Positions 1-5,524 of a stretch of 5,730 nt of DNA are shown here, piece by piece; positions within the stretch are counted from its first letter, which is position 1; the number at the start of each line of letters is the position of its first letter. The notes under the pieces were generated by a model. It was given only the letters and a program-made list of their open reading frames with translations, was not told the origin of the DNA and made no database searches. This stretch comes from an uncultured bacterium (lineage in GTDB: Bacteria; Bacteroidota; Bacteroidia; Bacteroidales; CAIWKO01): the NCBI GenBank assembly GCA_903916135.1, contig CAIWVT010000174.1, positions 1 through 5,730 on the forward strand. Reading direction: 5' to 3'. The position numbers were made by a program, and so were the translations under genes.

Positions 1-828
1 CAAGGCCAGTCTAGAACAAAAGGCGCTTCACAACTGGAAGGTGCTTCTTCTTCGTCGATCCCACAGTCGACACATGCTCCTCAGGTTTTAGCTCAGCATT
101 TGGTTCATGGGGGAACTGATGGGGACGGCCCTGGAAAGTCTGTAAATCGAGAAAAAAGCAGGGAAGGGATTAACAGGGGCAATGCTCCGCAAACCAGGAA
201 AACGGCCACGGCTTTTGCTGCCCATGTCGTTTCAGGGTCGAATATGAATACGAGCAACGGCTCTGCCTTACCTGTCGGACGGCCTGGACAGGAGAGGCAA
301 GTTGTGAATCCAGCTAAGGACATGGGGACTCCTTTTGCTGTTGGTCCTAGAAATGTTAAGGTGGTTTCTGTGGGCATGAGTTCCGCAGCCCAGCCCGTTC
401 AAAACCCGGTAGCGGCCTTAGGCGGAATACCGGGGAATCCGACCTCGACCAATGGCGCATATGTCATCGCGGCCCAGACGCTCATTATGCCTGTGGAAGG
501 TGTTTTGCAGGCACCTGCTGGTGGGATCGTTCAGGGTTTTGATCCCGATAAATCTAAGTATCAGGAGGGCGAGACCATTTGCACCCTGGAAAATCAGGAG
601 GTTGCCAGTCAGAGGGAAACGTTGAAGATAAAGCAGAAAATCGAACAACGAAAGCTTGAGGACTTGAAGAAGTTATCCTCGATGTCAGCAGCCAATGCTC
701 TGGAGGTCAAAGCTACAGAGGCAGAGGTTAAGAGGCTGGAAAGGCAATTGGCCCAAACAGACCAGACAGTAGCGCTTCAGACTATAAAAGCCCCATATTC
801 GATTTCTGTTCAGACCACAATGATCTCC
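1..828 (+). other. Fragment of a HlyD/RND-type adaptor (lipoyl half-motif plus coiled coil), truncated at both ends
   Basis: About the first 150 codons encode a Gly/Ser/Pro/Gln/Asn-rich, probably disordered segment with no visible domain or membrane helix. Next comes the first half of a biotinyl-lipoyl-like barrel (LQAPAGGIV at 508-534, then EGETICTLEN at 565-594). A charged alpha-helical hairpin rich in Glu, Lys, Gln and Leu follows (about 600-770). The return into the second half-barrel begins with QTIKAPY (778-798). This order is typical of membrane-fusion/periplasmic adaptor proteins of type I secretion or efflux systems. The second half-barrel and beta-barrel domain are missing because dUTPase sequence takes over. 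Base composition is clearly GC-richer than the region after 1210, with codons such as AGG and GGG that are rare downstream. I infer that it comes from a different genome or a distant locus. The exact adaptor subfamily cannot be told. Confidence 0.6.
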
Positions 829-1209
829 GATGCTTCAGCCGGCATGGACCTTCGCGCCAACCTTGAAGAACCTGTAACTTTGAAACCCTTGCAACGCGCT
901 TTAGTGCCCACTGGGCTGTTCATCGAATTGCCCATAGGCTATGAGGCGCAAGTGCGTCCCCGCAGCGGCTTGGCATTCAAAAACGGTGTAACGGTATTGA
1001 ACTCTCCGGGCACTATAGATGCCGATTATCGTGGAGAAATAAAAGTTATTTTAGTGAATCTTTCTTCCGACGATTTTTTGGTGAACGATGGCGAACGTAT
1101 AGCTCAAATGATAGTATCCAAACATGAAAAAGCCGTACTGATTGAAGCCGATTCCCTTGAAGAAACCAAAAGAGGAGCCGGCGGATTTGGGCATACCGGT
1201 CACAAATAA
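1..1209 (+). CDS. dut: Open-ended reading frame ending in dUTPase (dUTP diphosphatase); 5' part is foreign HlyD-like sequence
   Basis: The C-terminal part, from about position 829, is a trimeric-type dUTPase. The enzyme hydrolyses dUTP to dUMP and pyrophosphate in the cytoplasm, keeping uracil out of DNA and supplying dUMP for dTTP synthesis. All five family motifs are present: AGMDLRA (838-858), RPRSGLA (955-975), the GTIDADYRG stretch (1009-1035; catalytic Asp codon 1018-1020), GERIAQMIV (1090-1116) and the glycine-rich RGAGGFGHTG (1171-1200). A normal dUTPase of about 145 aa has some 20 residues before motif 1, including the first beta strand. Here these are replaced in frame by HlyD-like sequence. 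The frame has no stop from position 1, so it is 5'-partial; the TTG at 100 is only the first start-like codon and is not a credible start. dUTPase identity is very secure. A genuine fusion is unlikely, because HlyD adaptors work outside the cytoplasm. Confidence 0.85.
   Translation, partial: QGQSRTKGASQLEGASSSSIPQSTHAPQVLAQHLVHGGTDGDGPGKSVNREKSREGINRGNAPQTRKTATAFAAHVVSGSNMNTSNGSALPVGRPGQERQVVNPAKDMGTPFAVGPRNVKVVSVGMSSAAQPVQNPVAALGGIPGNPTSTNGAYVIAAQTLIMPVEGVLQAPAGGIVQGFDPDKSKYQEGETICTLENQEVASQRETLKIKQKIEQRKLEDLKKLSSMSAANALEVKATEAEVKRLERQLAQTDQTVALQTIKAPYSISVQTTMISDASAGMDLRANLEEPVTLKPLQRALVPTGLFIELPIGYEAQVRPRSGLAFKNGVTVLNSPGTIDADYRGEIKVILVNLSSDDFLVNDGERIAQMIVSKHEKAVLIEADSLEETKRGAGGFGHTGHK
799..834 (+). 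other. Probable chimeric junction between HlyD-like and dUTPase sequence
   Basis: Up to codon 796-798 the frame follows a HlyD adaptor (TIKAPY, normally followed by the second half of the lipoyl barrel). From 829 it follows a dUTPase (DASAGMDLRA). The 10-12 codons between fit neither family confidently. In particular, the beta strand and the Pro-rich turn that normally precede motif 1 of dUTPase are absent. The change coincides with a drop in GC. The breakpoint is therefore placed within this interval. An assembly join or a library chimera is the simplest explanation. Confidence 0.6.
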
Positions 1210-1321
1210 AATGAAAGGCAAGGATTCACAAAAAATCATAGACTTTTATTTCTTAAAAGATGTTAAAATTTAATCATTTGATAAAATGTATTGAATTGGT
1301 TTTGTGTAATATAATAAAATG

Positions 1322-1350
1322 TTGATAAAAAAAGTAATAAATTTTCTTTG
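1322..1350 (+). promoter_or_regulatory. Probable Bacteroidota-type promoter of the acpP-fabF-rnc operon
   Basis: A TTG at 1322-1324 is followed after 18 bases by TTTCTTTG at 1343-1350. The second element differs at one position from the TAnnTTTG -7 box of the Bacteroidota primary sigma factor, and the first fits its TTG -33 element at a plausible distance. The surrounding DNA is very AT-rich, and transcription would begin about 50 bases before the acpP start. A second copy of the pattern, TTCCTTTG at 1370-1377, lies 19 bases after the TTG of the first box, so a tandem arrangement is possible. The assignment rests on consensus matching only. Confidence 0.45.
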
Positions 1351-1407
1351 CCATATCCAAACAAATAGCTTCCTTTGCATCCTTATTAAACAAAAAAATA
1401 TAAAATT

Positions 1408-1643
1408 ATGTCAGAAATTTCAACAAAAGTAATTGCTATTATTGTAGATAAACTCGGAGTTGACGAAAACGAAGTTACTCCAGAAGCAAGCTTCACAAAT
1501 GATTTAGGGCTGATTCTCTTGACACTGTTGAATTAATTATGGAATTCGAAAAAGAGTTCAACATTGCCATTCCCGATGAAGAAGCCGAAAAAATAGGAAC
1601 AGTTGGCGACGCTATCACCTACATTGAGAACAATACAAAGTAA
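1408..1643 (+). CDS. acpP: Acyl carrier protein, interrupted by a one-base frameshift
   Basis: Acyl carrier protein holds the growing acyl chain of type II fatty-acid synthesis on a 4'-phosphopantetheine arm. Read from the ATG at 1408, the frame gives 42 residues ending NDLGLILLTLLN and stops at 1534-1536. If one G is restored in the GGG at 1507-1509, the frame continues to the TAA at 1641-1643 and gives a normal 78-residue ACP. The corrected protein has the diagnostic LGADSLDTVEL motif, with the phosphopantetheine Ser at residue 37 (codon 1515-1517), and an acidic helix II/III region (EFEKEFNIAIPDEEAEKI). The missing base sits just upstream of the attachment site. ACP is essential, so a homopolymer sequencing error is far more likely than a real mutation. 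fabF follows after 9 bases, so the two are surely co-transcribed. Identity is secure despite the break. Confidence 0.9.
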
Positions 1644-1652
1644 GAAAACTAC

Positions 1653-2906
1653 ATGGAATTAAGACGAGTTGTTGTTACTGGTCTTGGTGCAATAACTCCT
1701 ATAGGCAATAACCTCAATGAATATTGGGAATCATTGCTTAATGGGGTTAGTGGTGCTGCGCCTATTACCCGTTTTGATGCATCAAAATTTAAGACACAGT
1801 TTGCTTGCGAAGTAAAAAATTATGATTCTAACAATTACTTCGACCGAAAAGAAGCCCGTAAATTAGACCTTTATGCTCACTTTGCACTTATCTCTGCAGA
1901 TGAAGCCATGAAAGATTCTGGTTTAGATCTGACCAAAATAGATTTAAACCGTGCAGGTGTCATTTGGGGTTCTGGTATCGGTGGAATTGAGACCTTTATG
2001 GAAGAAGTTATTGGATTTGCCAAAGGCGATGGAACTCCACGTTTCAGCCCTTTCTTTATTCCGAAAATGATTGTTGACATTGCTTCCGGGCATATTTCAA
2101 TTAAATTCGGATTCAGAGGACCAAATTTCACAACAACTTCTGCATGTGCTTCATCAACCAATGCCTTGATTGATGCTTTCAATTATATTCGTTTGGGCAA
2201 AGCCAATGTTATGATTTCGGGAGGATCTGAAGCTGCAATCGTAACAGGTGCTGTGGGTGGATTCAATGCCATGCATGCACTATCAACACGTAACGACGAC
2301 CCAACAACTGCTTCTCGTCCTTTCGACAAAGACCGTGATGGTTTTGTTATGGGTGAAGGCGGTAGTGCTCTTATTTTTGAAGAATTGAATCATGCGCTCT
2401 CTCGTGGCGCAAAAATTTATTGCGAAGTGGCTGGCGGTGGTTTATCTGCCGATGCATTCCACATCACTCAACCTCATGCTGAAGGCGATGGTGCTTATCT
2501 CGTAATGAAAAACGCATTGGAAGATGCCGAATTAATGCCCGAAGACATTGATTATATCAACACCCATGGAACATCAACACCGCTTGGAGATATAGCAGAA
2601 TGTAAAGCTATCATCCGTGCCTTCGGCGACCATGCGTACAAATTAAATATCGGAGCAACCAAATCAATGACAGGTCACTTATTGGGTGGTGCCGGAGCGG
2701 TAGAATCTATTGCAACAGTATTAGCTGTTACCAACGATATCATTCCGCCAACCATTAACCATTTTACTGACGACCCTGAAATTGATAATAATTTGAATTT
2801 TACCTTCCATAAAAGTCAACAGCGAACAGTTAGAGCTGCACTTTGCAACACTTTTGGATTTGGAGGTCACAATGCCTCTGTAATCTTCAAAAAATATAAT
2901 GGTTAA
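1653..2906 (+). CDS. fabF: Beta-ketoacyl-ACP synthase II
   Basis: This cytoplasmic condensing enzyme catalyses decarboxylative condensation of malonyl-ACP with an acyl-ACP, elongating fatty acids by two carbons. The 417-residue protein matches the usual length of about 413. The thiolase-fold catalytic triad is intact: Cys165 in TTSACASS, His305 in NTHGTSTPLGD and His342 in KSMTGHLLGGAG, with the conserved Lys337. The N-terminus RRVVVTGLGAITPIGN and the C-terminal GFGGHN gating loop are also typical. FabF rather than FabB is favoured by the overall sequence and by its place directly after acpP. The ATG lies 9 bases behind the acpP stop without a strong Shine-Dalgarno sequence, as is usual in Bacteroidota. 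Its stop codon overlaps the inferred start of rnc, which suggests translational coupling. No defect is seen in this gene. Confidence 0.97.
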   Translation: MELRRVVVTGLGAITPIGNNLNEYWESLLNGVSGAAPITRFDASKFKTQFACEVKNYDSNNYFDRKEARKLDLYAHFALISADEAMKDSGLDLTKIDLNRAGVIWGSGIGGIETFMEEVIGFAKGDGTPRFSPFFIPKMIVDIASGHISIKFGFRGPNFTTTSACASSTNALIDAFNYIRLGKANVMISGGSEAAIVTGAVGGFNAMHALSTRNDDPTTASRPFDKDRDGFVMGEGGSALIFEELNHALSRGAKIYCEVAGGGLSADAFHITQPHAEGDGAYLVMKNALEDAELMPEDIDYINTHGTSTPLGDIAECKAIIRAFGDHAYKLNIGATKSMTGHLLGGAGAVESIATVLAVTNDIIPPTINHFTDDPEIDNNLNFTFHKSQQRTVRAALCNTFGFGGHNASVIFKKYNG

Positions 2907-3616
2907 TCCTTTTTCTTACGCTTACTAACAAAGAATTATCTAAGTCTATAAAGAACATTCTCGGTTTCAAGCCGAGTAATATTCGTTTGTACCAATTAGC
3001 CTTTCTGCACCGTTCTGTGGCGCAAGAAATGATTAAAGGATTCAAAAATTCCAACGAACGGCTCGAATATCTTGGCGATGCAGTACTTAGTTCTGTCATC
3101 GCTGATTTTCTATTTCATAAGTATCCATTGAAGGATGAGGGTTTCTTGACAGAAATGCGTTCAAAACTTGTTAGTCGCTCCAACTTGAACAAACTTGCTC
3201 AAAAAATGGGCTTCGACAAACTCATCAATACCGAACAAGAGAACAACAATGTGTATCGTTCCAAAAATGGAGATGCTTTTGAAGCAATCATTGGTGCAAT
3301 ATATTTAGATAAAGGTTACAAATTCGCTCAAAAAATTATCGTTAATCGCATCATTAAATGTTACGTTGATATAGAAGAGCTTGAAAATAAAGAATTCAAC
3401 TATAAAAGTGTGTTGATAGAGCTTGCTCAAAGAGAAAAGAAATCTATTGACTTCAAAGTAGTGGAAGAAAGCGGAAAAGGCTATCATAAACAGTATTTGG
3501 TTGCTGTTCACTATAACGACAAACTCATTGCTAAAGGTTACGGATACTCCATCAAACAAGCCGAGCAAAGTGGTGCTGAAAAGGCTTGTGCTGTACTAAA
3601 TCCTGTTCCAAATTGA
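2899..3616 (+). CDS. rnc: Ribonuclease III, with a one-base frameshift near the start
   Basis: RNase III is a dimeric, Mg-dependent endonuclease that cuts double-stranded RNA in rRNA maturation and mRNA decay. The uninterrupted frame from 2900 to 3616 carries the signature NERLEYLGDAVL, the HKYPLKDEGFLTEMR helix, and DAFEAIIGAIYLD with acidic catalytic residues. A C-terminal double-stranded-RNA-binding domain begins at about 3398 and includes GYSIKQAEQSGAEKAC. Upstream of the TTG at 2987 this frame still encodes family-like sequence (IKNILGFKPSNI) but has no start codon. Removing one T from the TTTTT at 2910-2914 links it to the ATG at 2899. This gives a 238-residue protein beginning MVNPFLTLTNKEL, with all of motif 1 at residues 55-63 (Glu56, Asp60) and the second acidic pair at Asp125 and Glu128. 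That start overlaps the fabF stop by 8 bases. The frameshift is probably a sequencing error; the identity is secure. Confidence 0.92.
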
Positions 3617-3656
3617 ATTGGTGCTTATCATTAGAATCTGTAATTATACTGATATT

Positions 3657-4169
3657 TCAATGCTTTTTTACAATGATTTCGGGTACTGAAATAACATTGC
3701 TTACGTGTAATGCCCGATCGGCTATGCTTGCATCAAATTTAATAGTATCATAAACGGAAAATGGATTGTTGAAAAGCATTTCAATTTCGATTTCTCCTTT
3801 TATAGAATTATTATTTCCAATGGATTTAATAACAGGAATTCTTGAATTAAACGTAACCGGAGGAAGCACAACAACGAATTGTCCATGCTGCTTTTCATAA
3901 TACGTAATAAAAAAATTGTAATAATAAATACTGTTTTTATCAAAAGAACCAGTAGTGTCTTCATTCGAAAGACCAATATCACCATCACCATCCGTAAAAG
4001 AAATTTTTAATACACCTTTATCGTCAATGCCAGAAGAATTTTGTATTTTTGTAAAACTTATATATTCGATATGCGGTTCATTAGGAAATTTTTCTTGCTT
4101 TGTACACGAATAAAATAGTGAAACAATAAGAAATAAAAACGAAGTACTTAGTATGGATTTTTTCTTCAT
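3657..4169 (-). CDS. Putative outer-membrane or periplasmic lipoprotein of unknown function
   Basis: The 170-residue product begins MKKKS, followed by a hydrophobic stretch and a lipobox ending YSC. Cys22 is the likely lipidated residue after signal peptidase II cleavage, and Lys-Gln-Glu follow the Cys. The frame extends 20 codons further upstream to 4229, but that extension would put a second hydrophobic stretch before the charged MKKK and would overlap the divergent gene, so the ATG at 4167-4169 is chosen. The mature part contains an acidic DGDGDIG motif (residues 60-66), a pattern seen in many Bacteroidota lipoproteins and possibly Ca-binding. Beta-rich sequence follows, ending in a segment (YDTIKFDASIADRAL) that suggests an immunoglobulin-like or beta-sandwich fold. 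It converges on rnc with a 40-base gap and diverges from the LuxE-like gene. No function can be assigned. Confidence 0.75.
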   Translation of the reverse strand: MKKKSILSTSFLFLIVSLFYSCTKQEKFPNEPHIEYISFTKIQNSSGIDDKGVLKISFTDGDGDIGLSNEDTTGSFDKNSIYYYNFFITYYEKQHGQFVVVLPPVTFNSRIPVIKSIGNNNSIKGEIEIEMLFNNPFSVYDTIKFDASIADRALHVSNVISVPEIIVKKH

Positions 4170-4221
4170 TAGATTTACAATTAATAACTCAAGCATAAAA
4201 TTACTATAAAAAAACGATATA
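4170..4221. promoter_or_regulatory. Short divergent intergenic region between lipoprotein gene and LuxE-like gene
   Basis: Only 52 AT-rich bases separate two divergent start codons, so the promoters must overlap each other or lie partly inside the neighbouring genes. On the minus strand TATGCTTG (4190-4197) differs by one base from the Bacteroidota TAnnTTTG box and sits about 20 bases before the lipoprotein ATG, but no matching TTG is seen at the right distance. No comparable box is visible on the plus strand. No Shine-Dalgarno sequence is evident for either gene. Confidence 0.3.
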
Positions 4222-5208
4222 ATGGACATTGAAAAAATAAAAACTCAAATTTTCACTATTCAGTCCCTATCTGACTTTAACGAATTATCTTTACAAATAT
4301 TTCATTTCCAATATAAAAACAATATAGTTTATCAAAATTTTATTGATTTACTTGAAATTGATATTAAAAAAGTAAAAGACTATAATGAGATTCCCTGTTT
4401 GCCAATTGAGTTTTTCAAAACACACTCCATTACCTCAGTCCCTTTTCAACCGGAAATAACATTTCTAAGCAGTGGAACTACTGATTCGCATAGAAGCAAG
4501 AGTTTCGTTTTTTCTACCTCCTTATATGAGCAAAGCATCCTCAACACATTCTGCTCCTTTTATGGAAATCCAAAAGACTATATTATCACAGCCTTAACTC
4601 CCGATTATCTAAGCTCTCCAAGCTCTTCTTTAGCTTATATGCTCGACTTCCTTATAAAGAAAACGGATAATACTTTTAGTGGTTTTTATCTAAATAAAGA
4701 AGAATATCTCGTAGAAATCATTCGGAATAATCCCAAATCTAAAATAATACTCTTTGGAGTAACTTATGCGTTAATTAATTTTGCAGAAAAACATCCTCTT
4801 TCGCATAGCAACCTCTTAGTAATAGAAACAGGTGGAATGAAAGGTCAAATGAAAGAAATTACAAAAAATGAGGTCCATGCACTTTTATCACAGAAATTAA
4901 ATGCTCCTGTACATTCAGAATATAGTATGGCAGAATTGATGTCACAAGCCTACTCCATTAAGAATGGCATTTTCCAATCGCCATCTTGGATGCGCATCCG
5001 TATTCGAGATATTTATGATCCATTATCACCTATTGAGCAACAAAAATCAGGCGGAATTGACATCATTGATCTATCCAATATCTATACCTGTTCATTTATT
5101 GCAACAAAAGATATCGGCATTATGCACAATAATTTCACTTTTGAAGTACTAGGTCGTTATGATTTTAGTGACATCAGAGGCTGCAATTTGATGCAAAATG
5201 AATTTTAA
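4222..5208 (+). CDS. LuxE-family acyl-protein synthetase-like protein (ANL/adenylate-forming superfamily)
   Basis: The 328-residue protein resembles the LuxE/PaaK branch of adenylate-forming enzymes, which activate a carboxylic acid with ATP to an acyl-AMP. LuxE then passes the acyl group to its own cysteine. Visible motifs are the phosphate-binding loop LSSGTTDSHRSK (residues 82-93), ETGGMKGQ (202-209), EYSMAEL (233-239, the position of the A5 motif) and a tail with TKDIG (295-299) and GRYDFSDIRGCNL (311-323), resembling A7. The ANL C-terminal lid domain is absent, as in LuxE. Cys321, eight residues from the end, lies in a position comparable to the acylated cysteine close to the LuxE C-terminus; this is inference. 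At 328 residues it is somewhat shorter than lux-operon LuxE (about 370). No luxA, luxB, luxC or luxD is nearby, so light production is not implied, and the substrate is unknown. The ATG at 4222 lies 52 bases from the divergent lipoprotein start. Confidence 0.8.
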   Translation: MDIEKIKTQIFTIQSLSDFNELSLQIFHFQYKNNIVYQNFIDLLEIDIKKVKDYNEIPCLPIEFFKTHSITSVPFQPEITFLSSGTTDSHRSKSFVFSTSLYEQSILNTFCSFYGNPKDYIITALTPDYLSSPSSSLAYMLDFLIKKTDNTFSGFYLNKEEYLVEIIRNNPKSKIILFGVTYALINFAEKHPLSHSNLLVIETGGMKGQMKEITKNEVHALLSQKLNAPVHSEYSMAELMSQAYSIKNGIFQSPSWMRIRIRDIYDPLSPIEQQKSGGIDIIDLSNIYTCSFIATKDIGIMHNNFTFEVLGRYDFSDIRGCNLMQNEF

Positions 5209-5243
5209 ATTTGAATTTTGCTTTATAATTCCAAAATTGTTTA

Positions 5244-5251
5244 TATATTTG
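5244..5251 (+). promoter_or_regulatory. Probable -7 promoter box for the small lipoprotein gene
   Basis: TATATTTG is an exact match to the TAnnTTTG -7 element of Bacteroidota promoters and lies about 25 bases before the ATG at 5277, giving a short leader. A TTTG at 5217-5220 is the nearest candidate -33 element, but its 23-base spacing is longer than usual. The box sits between the end of the LuxE-like gene (5208) and the lipoprotein start, so the small gene probably has its own transcript. Confidence 0.5.
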
Positions 5252-5276
5252 CACTCTATTTCAGAAAAAATTAATT

Positions 5277-5501
5277 ATGAAAAAATTATTATTAGTTGCA
5301 ATAGCAGTAGCTATTTCGTTTTCTTTCGTATCTTGCAAAAAATGTGTAACTTGTAAATACGAATATGATTACAAAGGTCAAACCCAAGTAAAGTCTTACC
5401 CGCAAGAATGTGGAACCAGTAAACAAATCAAAGACTTCAAAGCAAATGTGGAATCTGATGCAATGCTTCACGGTGTTTCATCAACTTGCACCACGAATTG
5501 A
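5277..5501 (+). CDS. Small cysteine-rich lipoprotein of unknown function
   Basis: This is a 74-residue protein with an MKK start, a hydrophobic segment (residues 4-18) and a lipobox ending FVSC, so Cys20 is the likely lipidated N-terminus. The mature peptide of 55 residues has four further cysteines: Cys23 and Cys26 in a CVTC pair next to the lipid anchor, Cys45 in QECG, and Cys71 in STCT near the end. They could form two disulfides in the periplasm or, less likely, hold a metal. The rest is polar and Lys-rich. Small lipoproteins starting CKKCVTC-like are familiar from Bacteroidota genomes but have no known job that I can name. The ATG follows a good promoter box at 5244, and a membrane protein frame starts 23 bases after the stop. 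Confidence 0.75.
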   Translation: MKKLLLVAIAVAISFSFVSCKKCVTCKYEYDYKGQTQVKSYPQECGTSKQIKDFKANVESDAMLHGVSSTCTTN

Positions 5502-5524
5502 TAAGCTGCATGTCATAATAAAAC

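Noticed and set aside
105..377. Minus-strand frame of 90 codons opposite the HlyD-like segment
   Set aside because: It lies wholly opposite a longer open frame and shows no coherent domain; a shadow frame. Similar antisense frames inside dut, fabF and rnc are rejected for the same reason.
1211..1273. A 20-codon ATG frame directly after the dut stop
   Set aside because: It is very short, lacks any recognisable motif and sits in highly AT-rich DNA; a chance frame or remnant is likelier than a gene.
1501..1540. Programmed ribosomal frameshift in acpP
   Set aside because: No slippery heptamer or downstream structure is apparent, acpP is not known to use frameshifting, and one added G restores the standard protein exactly.
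4964..5152. A 62-codon plus-strand frame inside the LuxE-like gene
   Set aside because: It is an alternative frame fully inside a gene with clear family motifs, and has none of its own.
5194..5220. Imperfect AT palindrome after the LuxE-like gene, considered as a terminator
   Set aside because: Only the outer six bases pair cleanly, the centre mismatches and there is no GC-rich stem, so it would be a very weak hairpin.
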